Below, piece after piece: positions 33,874 through 43,643 of a stretch of 64,000 bases of DNA. The DNA is taken from positions 1,054,001 through 1,118,000 of the forward strand of contig JALHQZ010000001.1 of NCBI GenBank assembly GCA_022841705.1, written 5' to 3'. The position numbers were made by a program, and so were the translations under genes. Positions within the stretch are counted from its first letter, which is position 1, and each line of letters starts with the position of its first letter. A model generated the notes under the pieces. That model ran no database searches. It saw nothing but the letters and a program-made list of their open reading frames with translations, and had not been told where the DNA came from. Source of the DNA: Pirellulales bacterium (GTDB lineage: Bacteria; Planctomycetota; Planctomycetia; Pirellulales; Lacipirellulaceae).

Positions 33874-35460
33874 ATGGCGGCAATTCGCTGGTCCTATTTG
33901 GTCGCGCTGGTCAGTTGGCAACTGGCGGCGAGTACGCCCGTTTGCGCCTACACCAAGAATAGCCCGGAGGTGGTGCAGCTGATTCAATCCGGGCTGCGGG
34001 TAATCGAAAAGCAAACCGACGAGCGACTCGGCGGCAAGTGCTTGCTGGCGCTCGCGTATCTGAAGAACAACACGCCGGGGCATCCGCGCGTGGCGGAAGC
34101 GCTTACCGCCTGCCAACAACTGCAGGATCAGGTCGCCGAGCAGGATGTCTACAGCAACGGCCTGGCGGTAATTTTTCTGTGCGAACCGCAAAGCGGCAGC
34201 AGCCAACCCCTGCTGAGCGCGTACGTCGACGGGCTGATGAAGCGGCAGAAGCCCCACGGCGGGTGGGGGTACGCCGCCAGTTCGTCCGGCGACACGTCCC
34301 AGACCCAGTACGCGGCGCTCGCTTTATGGGCGCTGCACGAACACGGCCACAAAGTCGACGCCACCGTCGTTCAGCGGCTGACCGATTGGCTCATTCGCAC
34401 CCAAGGGCCCGACGGAAGCTGGGGTTACCAAGGCGTGCTGAGCGAAACTTCCAAGGGAGTCGAGCAGTTCGACGTCACCTGCACGATGGTCTCTGCGGCG
34501 ATGGGAAGCCTGATGATTTGCGCCGACTTGTTTGGCCTACTGCGACCCGGGGAAACCAGCTACGCGCTGGTGAACACACCGGAAGCGCTGCGGCTTGCCG
34601 GAGCCGCCGAGACCAAAAGCCTGCGCCGAACTTTACACGCCGGACCGGTTGACCGCGCAAGGCTCGTTGAAGCGTTGCGGCTGGGCGATTACTGGATGAA
34701 GAAGAACTATCAGATTGACGCCGCGAATTACGACAGTTACTACTTGTACGCGCTGGAGCGCTACCGCAGTTTTCAGGAGGTGCTCGATGGCGTCTCGCCC
34801 GAAGAACCGTCGTGGTACAACGATGGCGTCGAGCATTTGCGGAAGGTCCGTAACGCCGAAACGGGGGGCTGGTCGAACGGTTGTGGCGAACCGGTTGACA
34901 CCGCCTTTTCCATCCTCTTTTTGTTGCGGTCTACACAGAAAATGCTGTCGGTCAGTCTCGCGGACGGCACACTGGTGAGCGGTCGCGGATTGCCCCGTAA
35001 CCTCGCGACGGCCACCATGCGCAACGGCAAAATCGTCGCCGATCCAACGCGGATTGCGATCGGCGATCTGATGGGCCTGATCGACGATGAAGCGACCGAG
35101 CGAATCAGCGAGCTGGCGGAAGACCCTCGAGCGCTGATCTCCGGCGATGTGACCCCGCAGGAGGCGCTGCGCTTCGAGCAACTCGTGCGCGCCAAGAGCG
35201 CTGATGTGCGACTGGTGGCGGTTCGGGCACTGTCGCGAACGGGCAATTTGGATCATGCCCCGGTTCTGATTTACGCCTTGACCGATCCTGATCGGCGGGT
35301 CGTGCTGGCGGCGCGCGATGGGCTGGTGTTCCTGAGCTGCCGCTTCCCGGGATTCGGACCCGAGGATGAGTTCACTGATCCTGAGCGGTTCGACGCCATT
35401 GAGCGGTGGAGCCAGTGGCTACGCAGCGTTCGACCCGATGTCGCCATCCCCCTTAAGTAA
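33874..35460 (+). CDS. Secreted terpenoid-cyclase-like alpha/alpha-toroid repeat protein
   Basis: First gene of an eight-gene envelope operon. A 528-residue protein with a signal peptide (about 1-26). The repeats KPHGGWGYAASSSG, GPDGSWGYQG and ETGGWSNG are the QW-like turns of prenyltransferase/squalene-oxidase repeats, which build an alpha/alpha toroid. No cyclase DxDD motif is apparent, so it is probably a binding or scaffold protein, not an enzyme. The last 120 residues (RLVAVRALSRTGN, DRRVVLAARDGLV) look like HEAT-type repeats. The ATG at 33874 has GAGG 6 nt upstream. The next gene starts 23 nt later. Confidence 0.82.
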   Translation: MAAIRWSYLVALVSWQLAASTPVCAYTKNSPEVVQLIQSGLRVIEKQTDERLGGKCLLALAYLKNNTPGHPRVAEALTACQQLQDQVAEQDVYSNGLAVIFLCEPQSGSSQPLLSAYVDGLMKRQKPHGGWGYAASSSGDTSQTQYAALALWALHEHGHKVDATVVQRLTDWLIRTQGPDGSWGYQGVLSETSKGVEQFDVTCTMVSAAMGSLMICADLFGLLRPGETSYALVNTPEALRLAGAAETKSLRRTLHAGPVDRARLVEALRLGDYWMKKNYQIDAANYDSYYLYALERYRSFQEVLDGVSPEEPSWYNDGVEHLRKVRNAETGGWSNGCGEPVDTAFSILFLLRSTQKMLSVSLADGTLVSGRGLPRNLATATMRNGKIVADPTRIAIGDLMGLIDDEATERISELAEDPRALISGDVTPQEALRFEQLVRAKSADVRLVAVRALSRTGNLDHAPVLIYALTDPDRRVVLAARDGLVFLSCRFPGFGPEDEFTDPERFDAIERWSQWLRSVRPDVAIPLK

Positions 35461-35483
35461 CTCGGCCCTCAATTGATTGGCCT

Positions 35484-36371
35484 ATGCCGTCGGCTGCCGC
35501 TAGTTTTCGACGCGAACGAGAGGTCCATCAGCGACTTCGTCTTCAGACCAGCGCCTACGACCAAGTGTCGAGCGCGCTCGTGGCGCTGCTGGTTCTGCTC
35601 GGCGCGCTGGTGGCCTGCGTGGTGCTGATTTACTTCGCCCGCACGTTGGTAATCAGCCAGGTTGCGATCGCCGTGAAGCCCGTCGAGATGGATAATGCGG
35701 GTCGACCGCCTGAGGCGGCCCCGGGCTTCGCCCGCGATCTCGAGCCCCCCGGCATTGAAGAAACACCCGAGCTGATGGAGCCGCAGTTGCAAGAAACACT
35801 TGCCGCGGTGGTCTCGGCAACCTCTCAGCGGAGCGCGCTCATCTCGAGCGATGCCGTGGATTCGCAAGCCGAGGTGGGCCGGGGAACCGGCGCGGGCGAT
35901 AGCCGCGAGCCCGGCGATGGTCGCGAAGGGACTTCCAGCCGCGAGCCCGCCCGGGAAATGCGGTTCGAGCCCAAGAATTTGGCAGAGTACGCGGAATTGC
36001 TCGATTTCTTCGGCATGGAATTGGCGGTGCTGGGACGCGATAATCAGGTGCATTACGCCAGTGGCCTGTCGGAGGCGACGCCCACCATTCGGCTGGGCCT
36101 GCCGAACAAGGACCGGCGGCTGTACTTTAATTCCGCGGGAGGGCCGCTAGCGGGTCTCGATCGGCAACTAGCCGAACGCGCGGGCATTGCCGAGGAAGGG
36201 CCGTTCATTTTGATCTACTTGTCTCCAGCTACGGAGCAAATGCTCCTTACCCTGGAAAGCGAGGCGGCAGGGGGGCGTCCCGTCACCAAGATTATGCGCA
36301 CGGCGTTTCGCGCGAAGAAAACGACATCGGGCTTCGCGTTCAGCGTGGAAGAACAAGATTTTTATCCCTAA
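35484..36371 (+). CDS. Single-pass membrane protein of unknown function in the Exb-like operon
   Basis: A 295-residue protein not recognised as a family. A cytoplasmic head of about 28 residues, one membrane helix (about 29-51), an acidic and proline-rich linker (60-155), then a C-terminal globular domain (about 158-295) starting RFEPKNLAEYAELLDFFGMEL. The layout, a membrane anchor, an extended periplasmic linker and a small domain, is like TonB or TolA, but there is no sequence match I can claim. It lies between the toroid gene and the ExbB gene, 23 and 30 nt from each. Confidence 0.75.
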   Translation: MPSAAASFRREREVHQRLRLQTSAYDQVSSALVALLVLLGALVACVVLIYFARTLVISQVAIAVKPVEMDNAGRPPEAAPGFARDLEPPGIEETPELMEPQLQETLAAVVSATSQRSALISSDAVDSQAEVGRGTGAGDSREPGDGREGTSSREPAREMRFEPKNLAEYAELLDFFGMELAVLGRDNQVHYASGLSEATPTIRLGLPNKDRRLYFNSAGGPLAGLDRQLAERAGIAEEGPFILIYLSPATEQMLLTLESEAAGGRPVTKIMRTAFRAKKTTSGFAFSVEEQDFYP

Positions 36372-36401
36372 CTTTGTCCGTCCTCAACAACTCTCACTTT
36401 C

Positions 36402-37049
36402 ATGAACAGCGTCGAGTATCTGTTTAGCCTGATTAGCAATGGCACCTATGTGCTGCAGGCGATCATCGCGCTGTGGGGCGCGTACTGCGTGGCGCTAGTG
36501 TGGCGCCGACTGGCGCTGGTGAACTTTAAGAACGACGCCGAGCAAGATTCGTTCCTCAACGAACTCGAAAGCCGCATGCAGGATGGACAACCGAACGCCG
36601 CCCAGGAGCTATGCGAGGACGATCGTCGGGCGCTCCCGCAACTCACCCTCTACGCATTGGAGCACGAGCATCTGGCTGGCGACGAGCTCAAAGAAACGCT
36701 CGGCGATCGCTTCCAGCAAGATGTGCTCGAAGATCTCGACCGGTTGTTCGCCTGGATCGCCACCTGCATTAAGACCGCTCCGCAGATGGGCTTGTTCGGC
36801 ACGGTCACTGGCATGATGTCCGCCTTTGCGCGGATGGGTTCCGGGGCGAAGGTCGATTCCTCGAAGATGGCGCAGGATATTAGTTTCGCGTTGATCACCA
36901 CCATCATTGGGCTAGCGACGGCGGTGCCGCTGATTATCGCCAGTTCCGCGTTGCAAATTCGTCTGAAGAAGACCCTCAGCAGCGTGGCTTTTGGCATCGA
37001 CGGGGTCAGCTACGTCTTGGGTCAATTCACGCGCAAGGGGAAAGGCTGA
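36402..37049 (+). CDS. MotA/TolQ/ExbB proton-channel family protein
   Basis: A 215-residue inner-membrane protein with three hydrophobic segments (about 15-35, 120-142, 158-182) and the family signature IKTAPQMGLFGTVTGMMSAFARMG followed by DISFALITTIIGLATAVP. With ExbD/TolR partners it would form a proton-driven motor. The two ExbD genes follow at 3 and 12 nt. Gene names such as exbB or tolQ are not justified because the partner set differs from both known systems. Confidence 0.92.
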   Translation: MNSVEYLFSLISNGTYVLQAIIALWGAYCVALVWRRLALVNFKNDAEQDSFLNELESRMQDGQPNAAQELCEDDRRALPQLTLYALEHEHLAGDELKETLGDRFQQDVLEDLDRLFAWIATCIKTAPQMGLFGTVTGMMSAFARMGSGAKVDSSKMAQDISFALITTIIGLATAVPLIIASSALQIRLKKTLSSVAFGIDGVSYVLGQFTRKGKG

Positions 37050-37052
37050 ACT

Positions 37053-37547
37053 ATGCTGCCTGAAGCCCGCCCGCAAGCGCCCAAAGCGAAGCTCCGCCGC
37101 CGTCGATTGGCGTGGCGCCGGCGCAGCGACAGCGATGACGAAATCGACTTCACGCCGATGATCGATGTTACCTTTCTGCTGCTGATTTACTTTTGCGTGA
37201 CTGAAGTAAACGACGCGGGCTCCAAGCTGAAACTGCCCATCGCCACGAACGGCGCCGCGGTGAGCGAGCTGCAAGCGGTGGTCTTCACGCTCGAACAGGC
37301 GGACTCCACTGCGCCGGCGCTCTTCCTCGAAGAGGGCAACTCCGAGCGTCAAGCGCTGCCCACGGAATCAGCCGCGCAAGAGGAACAAGTGATGACCGCG
37401 GTGCGAGCAGGGGCGGCCAACGGTAAATCGGATGTCATCATCCAGGCCGACCGATCCACGTTGTTTCGCGAAGTGAATAAGTTGATCAAAATGGTCAGCG
37501 CGGCCGAGCCCGGGCAGTTGCACTTGGCGGTGGTGGAAGAGAATTAA
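37053..37547 (+). CDS. ExbD/TolR-family protein (first copy)
   Basis: A 164-residue protein: a basic cytoplasmic head (KLRRRRLAWRRR), then EIDFTPMIDVTFLLLIYF, in which the Asp of MID is the proton-carrying residue of the family, and a periplasmic domain. The periplasmic part (VFTLEQADSTAPALF, VIIQADRSTLFREVNKL) follows the usual ExbD fold. It differs clearly from the second copy, so the complex may be hetero-oligomeric. Confidence 0.9.
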   Translation: MLPEARPQAPKAKLRRRRLAWRRRSDSDDEIDFTPMIDVTFLLLIYFCVTEVNDAGSKLKLPIATNGAAVSELQAVVFTLEQADSTAPALFLEEGNSERQALPTESAAQEEQVMTAVRAGAANGKSDVIIQADRSTLFREVNKLIKMVSAAEPGQLHLAVVEEN

Positions 37548-37559
37548 GGGGATCGCAGC

Positions 37560-38021
37560 ATGAGTAAATTAACCCAGCCACGCCCGCCGGCCGACGATGA
37601 GATCGACATGACTCCCATGGTGGATGTCACGTTTCTTTTGCTGATTTTCTTCATGGTGACCGCCGCCTTCTTGTTGCAGAAAGCGATGCAGGTGCCGCCG
37701 GTCGATGATCCCGATGCGGCCGTTTCGCAAACGGTGATCGAACTGGAGCAAGACTCAATTGTGGTGCGGATCGATAGCGACAATGTGTTTTGGGTGGGCT
37801 GCCCCCTGTGGGAGGAAGAACAACGGGCGCCCAGCAAGCAGGAAATGCGGTCGCAGGTGCGGCGGGCGCGCAGCAAGGAGGGGGGCGGTAACTACGCCAA
37901 GTTCCTGGTTCAAGCGCATGGCGACGCGCTGCACGACAACGTGATCGCTGCGCTCGATGCCGGCGCGGCGGTGGGGGTCGAAGAGATTCGGCTCGCAAGT
38001 TATGAAGACGATCAATTTTAA
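37560..38021 (+). CDS. ExbD/TolR-family protein (second copy)
   Basis: A 153-residue paralogue: EIDMTPMVDVTFLLLIFFMVT with the conserved Asp in MVD, and a periplasmic domain containing DSIVVRIDSDNVFWVG. Its cytoplasmic head is short and less basic than in the first copy. The next gene starts 43 nt after it. Confidence 0.9.
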   Translation: MSKLTQPRPPADDEIDMTPMVDVTFLLLIFFMVTAAFLLQKAMQVPPVDDPDAAVSQTVIELEQDSIVVRIDSDNVFWVGCPLWEEEQRAPSKQEMRSQVRRARSKEGGGNYAKFLVQAHGDALHDNVIAALDAGAAVGVEEIRLASYEDDQF

Positions 38022-38064
38022 TCGCAACCCTAGTTGCGTACGATCCTAACCACGAATCCCGCGA

Positions 38065-41000
38065 ATGTCGGCTGAAGAATTGCTCGAAACGATCACGGCG
38101 CAGCGGATGCTTTCCGCGGATGTGGTGGCCAAACTGCGGCAAAAAGTCGGCGCCCAGGGGCGCTCCGCCTCAGCCAAATCGCTGGGAAAGTACTTGGTCG
38201 ACCGGGGACTCCTCTCGGCCGAAAAGGTCGAGCTGGCGATGGAACTCGCATCCAGTCCGTTGGTGCTGCTCGACCCCGCCGCGCCCGAGCAACTGCCGCC
38301 GGTGGAAGTGTCCGACTCTATAGCGCCAGAACTGGCCGCGCGCGCACAGCGGAGCTTGCCCGCCGAAGAGGAGGGCAAGCGCGCCACCTACAACCGGTAT
38401 CGCCCCAAGAAACTGCAGAGCAATGAGTTCGACACGCCGCTGATGCTCATCGGCGGGGGGGCTGTCGTCCTCTTGCTGCTGGTGGGCGGGGGGCTGATTT
38501 ATCTGCTCTTTCGGGAGTCGGGCGACGAGTTGCTGACGGTGGCCAACGAGCAGTTCGCGCAAGGCTCCTACACCCAAGCGATTCCCCAGTATGAGCAGTT
38601 CCTGGCCGGTTATCCCACGCACGAAAAAGTGGGCGAAGCCCGCGTGCAATTGGTACTGGCCCGTTTGCGACGGGCGGCCGAGGGAACCATCAGCGCGGAG
38701 AAAGGACTTTCGATCGCGCAAAGCGAACTGCCCGAAATTGCCGAGCTCGACGAGTTCGCCGACGCACGCAGCGATCTGGCGGCGATTCTTCCCAAACTTG
38801 CCGAAAGCCTCGTCGCCCAAGCCCAGAAAACCGCCGACCAAGGCGAACAGGCCGATGTCAGCAAGTTGCAAACGGAACTTTCCCGAACCGCGGAGGCGCT
38901 CGCTTTGTGCCGCAATCCGCAGTACATTCCGAAATCGCTACGGGACGATTCCCAATTGGCGAAGATCGACAACATCGCCAGCCGCATTGAACTTCGCCGC
39001 CAAGGACTGAGCGGACTGAGCGACACGCTCGCCGCGATGGAGAAGGCCAGCGCCGATGCCGATCATCGTGGCGCCTACGCCTTGCATGCTGCGTTCTTGC
39101 AAAAGTTTCCTGAGTACGAGGGGAACGAGCGCCTGACGGCGGCGGCGCGGGAAGTCGCCGAGTCTGAAGGCAAAACTATCAAGTTTGTGGAGGCGACCGA
39201 CCAAGCGGAGACGGCCGACTGGAAGTCTCCAGTGGTTGCCGAGCTCGCGCTTGCGAACCCTTGGCAGCAGGCAACCGCGCCGGTTCAGGGGGGCAGTATC
39301 GTCGAGTTCATGGGTGCCTTGTACGCGCTCGATAGCGCTTCTGGGAAATTGCTATGGCGGCGTTACATTGGCGCCCAACCTCGCCAAACTTCAGTCACGG
39401 CTATTGCCGGCGACTTTCTAGTGGTCGATGCACGCCAAGGTTACTTATTGCGGCTCGACGGCCAAACCGGCAAGTTGCGCTGGCGGCGGCCAATTGCCCC
39501 CGAAGCGGCGCCGCCACTGGTGGCTGGCGATCGGCTGCTGGTTGGCAACGCTGAAGGCCAGTTAATGGAAGTTGCCGCGGAGACCGGCAACCAAATCGGC
39601 CGCTTGGAACTTTCGCAACCCGTGCGGGTGACGCCGCTGCTCTCCGCCGATGGCCGCCGGTTGTATGTGGTGGGCGATGAAGCCAGCTTGTACGTGCTGG
39701 ACGCCAGCAGTTTGGCGTGCGTGGGAGTCAGTTACTTGGGACACTCGACGGGCTCCATCAACGTACCGCCGCTGATCGTGCTCGATCGCTTAGTGGTCGT
39801 GGAGAACGTGGGCGCCGCGACCAGCCGGATGCGCGTGTTTCAACTCGGTAAGGAAGGCCAACTGGAAAAACTCCTCGCCGAGAGAACGCTCGACGGAATC
39901 GTTCGGCAATCGCCGCTCGCTGCTGGCCGCAGGGTGGTGGTGACCACGGACCGTGGCGCCATCTATTTGTGGGACTTTGGGGTGGGGGCTGGCGAAGCAC
40001 CGGTGACGCTGATCGCCAAGCGCGACCCCAACAGCCAATCGGGCGAACCGCGCTACGCCGCCATCGCCGGCAATCAGTTGTGGATCGCGGGAAACCAGTT
40101 AGTTCGCTATTCGCTCACCCCGGCTGACGATCAGCTCCGCTCGATCGAAATCGAAGCTGACTGCGCCGGCGATTTGTTCGCGGGCCCCATTCAGGTTCAC
40201 GGCGACACGCTCCTGCACATGCGCCGGCGCAAGGACCGCGCCGGTGTGACGGTGGCGACGATGGAGACCGCCTCCGGGCGGATGCGATGGCAAACCGATC
40301 TAGCGGTACCGCCGCTGTCGGCTCCGGAAGCGATCGAGAGCCCGCCGCAAATCACTGCCTCGACGGTCGATGGCTACCAGTACCAACTAACTGGCGCTGA
40401 AATTCGGCAAGGGGTCTCCACCGCTCCGCAACCGCGTAACCGGCAGGCGATTGATAACTTGTTTCAAGCCAGTGCGCAGCTTTCATCGGGGGTCCGCGTC
40501 CTTTCCAATCCGGGGAGTAATCGCGTGGTGCTGGCCAATTTGGCGAACTCCCAAAAGCCGATGCAAACCGTGCCGCTGACTGACGAACTTGCCGCGCCGC
40601 CGGCCGCCGTGGGCGACGTGTGGCTGGCGCCCCTAAAGCTGGGGCAAATCTACTGCTACGACGCGGCGGGCGAGCTGGCAGCCAATCCGTTCCAGCCCGA
40701 GCTGCGCCCGCAAACCATCGCGCAGTGGCTCCCCCTCGCGACGGCGGTCGAGGGGCAACAGGCGACGATCGTGGCGATCGACCCGCTCGACAAGCTGCAC
40801 GTGCTCAGCTACGTCGCCGGCCAACCGGGGGAGTTAAAGACCGTTGCCTCCGTTGACATTCGTCATCAGTCGCTCACCCGTGGCGCGGTCATTGCCGGAC
40901 AGGTTGCCGTGGTCGGGGCATCTGAAGGCCGGTTGCTCTTTTATCCGCTCCCCGCCGCCGAACCGACCACATCGGTTGAGCTCGAAGGCGAACTGGCGTG

Positions 41001-41322
41001 GGGGCCGTTCGCGAGCGACGGGCGGGTGTTGCTGGCGCTCGACAATGGTGACCTCGTCTGCATTGATGTCGCCAAACCCACGCAACCGTTGTGGGTCGCC
41101 AAAGTGGAGATCGGCAAGTTGACGGGCCAGCCCCTCTTCACCGCTGACAAATGGTTCGTCGCGAGTCAATCGGGAACGATTGTGGCGCTCGCCCCCGAAT
41201 CGGGGGAAGTGACGGGACGGATTGACTGCGGACAGACGTTGGGTTCTGGCCCCACCAAGTTCGGACCGCGCCTCCTTGTGGCCGCCGCCGAAGGGACGGT
41301 GTTGGTGGTGAATCAACCATGA
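38065..41322 (+). CDS. Membrane-anchored TPR and PQQ-like beta-propeller protein (BamB-like)
   Basis: A 1085-residue protein. Residues 1-65 are a helical cytoplasmic domain (KSLGKYLVDRGLLSAEKVEL). One membrane helix follows at about 127-150. Residues 155-365 look like TPR helices (LTVANEQFAQGSYTQAIPQYEQFL). The remainder is a large beta-propeller with PQQ-type blades: DSASGKLLWRRYIG, DGQTGKLRWRRPI, ETASGRMRWQTDL. The propeller would be periplasmic. BamB uses a similar propeller in outer-membrane protein assembly, but this protein is far larger. The start of the next gene overlaps its stop by 4 nt. Confidence 0.87.
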   Translation: MSAEELLETITAQRMLSADVVAKLRQKVGAQGRSASAKSLGKYLVDRGLLSAEKVELAMELASSPLVLLDPAAPEQLPPVEVSDSIAPELAARAQRSLPAEEEGKRATYNRYRPKKLQSNEFDTPLMLIGGGAVVLLLLVGGGLIYLLFRESGDELLTVANEQFAQGSYTQAIPQYEQFLAGYPTHEKVGEARVQLVLARLRRAAEGTISAEKGLSIAQSELPEIAELDEFADARSDLAAILPKLAESLVAQAQKTADQGEQADVSKLQTELSRTAEALALCRNPQYIPKSLRDDSQLAKIDNIASRIELRRQGLSGLSDTLAAMEKASADADHRGAYALHAAFLQKFPEYEGNERLTAAAREVAESEGKTIKFVEATDQAETADWKSPVVAELALANPWQQATAPVQGGSIVEFMGALYALDSASGKLLWRRYIGAQPRQTSVTAIAGDFLVVDARQGYLLRLDGQTGKLRWRRPIAPEAAPPLVAGDRLLVGNAEGQLMEVAAETGNQIGRLELSQPVRVTPLLSADGRRLYVVGDEASLYVLDASSLACVGVSYLGHSTGSINVPPLIVLDRLVVVENVGAATSRMRVFQLGKEGQLEKLLAERTLDGIVRQSPLAAGRRVVVTTDRGAIYLWDFGVGAGEAPVTLIAKRDPNSQSGEPRYAAIAGNQLWIAGNQLVRYSLTPADDQLRSIEIEADCAGDLFAGPIQVHGDTLLHMRRRKDRAGVTVATMETASGRMRWQTDLAVPPLSAPEAIESPPQITASTVDGYQYQLTGAEIRQGVSTAPQPRNRQAIDNLFQASAQLSSGVRVLSNPGSNRVVLANLANSQKPMQTVPLTDELAAPPAAVGDVWLAPLKLGQIYCYDAAGELAANPFQPELRPQTIAQWLPLATAVEGQQATIVAIDPLDKLHVLSYVAGQPGELKTVASVDIRHQSLTRGAVIAGQVAVVGASEGRLLFYPLPAAEPTTSVELEGELAWGPFASDGRVLLALDNGDLVCIDVAKPTQPLWVAKVEIGKLTGQPLFTADKWFVASQSGTIVALAPESGEVTGRIDCGQTLGSGPTKFGPRLLVAAAEGTVLVVNQP

Positions 41323-43643
41323 CTCCCCGGAACCTTCGTGTACTCATTATTTGGGGAGCGCTGGCGTTGAGCTTCTGCTCGGCGGGGGCTGAAGAAGCGC
41401 TGATCGAGCGCGCCCCGTTCGATCGGATTACTTTGACCGCGGCGAGTGGTGGTGGGGTGATCGAAGTGCTGCCGATGGACCTCCCCGTCCGTGCGATGCC
41501 CGCCAGCAAGCCCGACGGGGTGCTAAAGGTTCGCTTGGTGGAGAATTCCTCGATTCCCTACGAAGTCAACTGGGCCGACATCGAGCGAATCGAGTTCTAT
41601 GAACAACTGTTGCTCGCCGAGGGAACCCGATTGATGGCGGCGGGGGAGTTAGCCGCGGCCTTCGACTATTTGAACATTCTGACCCGCCAGTACCGCACGC
41701 TGAACGGCGTGGAGGAGTTCGCGAAGAACTTTTTGCAAAAGTCTGCTGCGGAGGCGTTCCGTTCGGGCCAAACGGACCGCTCCCTGGCGATTCTGGCGGG
41801 GTTGTACGAGCGCGAGCCGGGCTTCGCGGGATTAGCGCGTGGGGTCGATGCGATTGGCGAAAAGCGGATGCAGGAGCTGGTGGCCCAGCGAAACTTGAAC
41901 GGCGCCCGCGCGTTCCTCGACCGCACGGAGAGTCAATTCGCGGGCGTCGATCTGCCCTTCGCGGCGCGATGGCGGAAGAAATTTGAAACGGCAGCGCAAG
42001 CGCAAATTGCCCGGGGTGACCAATTACTTAAGGCAGGCGATTACCAGGCCGCCCGGCGCGCTGCCGCCCAAGCCCGCGATATCTTGCCGAACTCCCGGGA
42101 AGCGGAGCGGCTGCTGGAGCGCGTGAGTCGACTCTATCCGCTGGTGCTCGTAGGGGTGTTGGAGCTCGCCGACCCCAGCACCCCGCCGCGAATGGATGCC
42201 CCCGTCGCGCGGCGAGTCGCCGCCGCAACCACAGCGCCCTTGATGGAACTACGCGGCTACCGCTCAGAAGGAGGCGACTATCTTTCGCCGTGGGGCAAAG
42301 TGGACTTCGATGTCGCCACCCGCGAGCTGACGTTGGCGATCGACCCTACGCGACTGTCACCCGCCGATCGCGTGACGGCGCCCTACGCAATCGCGCAAGC
42401 GGCGCTCGAGACGGCTGATCCCGAGGCCAGCCCGTTCGACCCAGCGCTGGCCGAAGTGCTCGAGTCGGTGCGCGTCGCACGGCCGGCGAGAGTGATCTTC
42501 CAATTGCGCCGTTCGCATACGCGACCACTGGCGCTGCTGCTCGACCGGGACTGGGCGGCGTGGCGTCCCCGGGACGGCTACGAATTGACGTTCCCCGCAC
42601 CGCAGCAAGCCCTGTTGAAGCCGCGCTCAACAGCGACTGCGGACCAATCACTCACCATTAACGAGGTGCAATTCGGCGATGAACGCGCGCTCATCGCCGG
42701 GCTTACGCGGGGCGAAATCGATCTGGTCGCCAATGTTCCCCCCTGGCGGTGGACCGAACTTGCGGAGCGGGACGACATTCGCTTGGGGCAGTATCGCCTG
42801 CCGCGGTTACATGTGTTAATGCTTAATCACGGCATTCCGTTATTGCAACAGCGGGAATTTCGCCGCGCGATGTGCTACGGTATCGACCGCGAGCAGATCG
42901 TTCGTGAAGTGCTGCTCGCCGGAGAAAAGGTCCCCGGCTTTGCCGTCCTCAGCGCACCCTTACCGATCGGCGAAGACCTGAGCGATTCGCTCGGTTACGC
43001 TTACAATGACCAGTTGACGCCGCGCCCGTACGATCCGCGGTTGGCGGCGATCCTCATCTCCACGGCTTGGACCGCGCTCGCCAAGCAAGCCGCCCCGATC
43101 GAGTCCGCCGATCAAACGGCCGATGAACTCACATCGGAACCGCTGGTTGATGCCAACGAGCTGGCCGAGAAATCGCCGCCGCTCCGACTCGCTCACGCGA
43201 CCGATCCGCTGGCGCGGTTGGCGTGTCAAACGATCGTTCAGCAGCTCGGCATCATTGGGGTGAAAGTCGAGCTAGTGGAGCTTGCTGAACGAGAGCTGAT
43301 CGCCTCGGCAGATAAGTGGGATTTACGCTACGCGGAGCTTACGATGCAGGAGCCGCTGGTGGATGCGCGAAAACTGCTTGGCCCAGGCGGCCTGGCCGGG
43401 GCGTGCAGCGACACCATGGACCACGCCCTGCGTCAGGTGGACGCCGCTCAAAATCCCCGGGAAGTCAACACCGCATTCGCGGCGGTTCATCAAGCGGCGG
43501 CGAGTGATTTGCCGGTCATTCCCCTGTGGCAAACGGTTGATCGGTTCGCCTCTCGGACCGTCCTGCTGGGTGTGCCGCCGAGTGTGATCGAGCTCTACCA
43601 ATCCGCCCCGAAGTGGCGCCGGCAAACGGAGGCGCGCGAATGA
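41319..43643 (+). CDS. Secreted fusion of TPR-like region and family-5 solute-binding domain
   Basis: A 774-residue protein with a signal peptide (about 1-24) and no clear lipobox. Residues 85-275 look like TPR helices (TRLMAAGELAAAFDYLNILTRQ, GDQLLKAGDYQAARRAAAQA). From about 290 the family-5 (peptide/nickel) binding fold shows RGEIDLVANVPPWRW, REFRRAMCYGIDREQIVREVLLAG and DLPVIPLWQTVDRF. No ABC permease or ATPase is adjacent. The binding domain may therefore present a ligand to the Exb-like motor rather than to an ABC importer. Starts and ends with ATGA overlaps (41319-41322, 43640-43643). Confidence 0.85.
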   Translation: MTPRNLRVLIIWGALALSFCSAGAEEALIERAPFDRITLTAASGGGVIEVLPMDLPVRAMPASKPDGVLKVRLVENSSIPYEVNWADIERIEFYEQLLLAEGTRLMAAGELAAAFDYLNILTRQYRTLNGVEEFAKNFLQKSAAEAFRSGQTDRSLAILAGLYEREPGFAGLARGVDAIGEKRMQELVAQRNLNGARAFLDRTESQFAGVDLPFAARWRKKFETAAQAQIARGDQLLKAGDYQAARRAAAQARDILPNSREAERLLERVSRLYPLVLVGVLELADPSTPPRMDAPVARRVAAATTAPLMELRGYRSEGGDYLSPWGKVDFDVATRELTLAIDPTRLSPADRVTAPYAIAQAALETADPEASPFDPALAEVLESVRVARPARVIFQLRRSHTRPLALLLDRDWAAWRPRDGYELTFPAPQQALLKPRSTATADQSLTINEVQFGDERALIAGLTRGEIDLVANVPPWRWTELAERDDIRLGQYRLPRLHVLMLNHGIPLLQQREFRRAMCYGIDREQIVREVLLAGEKVPGFAVLSAPLPIGEDLSDSLGYAYNDQLTPRPYDPRLAAILISTAWTALAKQAAPIESADQTADELTSEPLVDANELAEKSPPLRLAHATDPLARLACQTIVQQLGIIGVKVELVELAERELIASADKWDLRYAELTMQEPLVDARKLLGPGGLAGACSDTMDHALRQVDAAQNPREVNTAFAAVHQAAASDLPVIPLWQTVDRFASRTVLLGVPPSVIELYQSAPKWRRQTEARE

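Noticed and set aside
41319..43643. Considered part of an ABC peptide importer
   Set aside because: No permease or ATPase is adjacent; the gene is coupled to the Exb-like operon and has an added TPR region.
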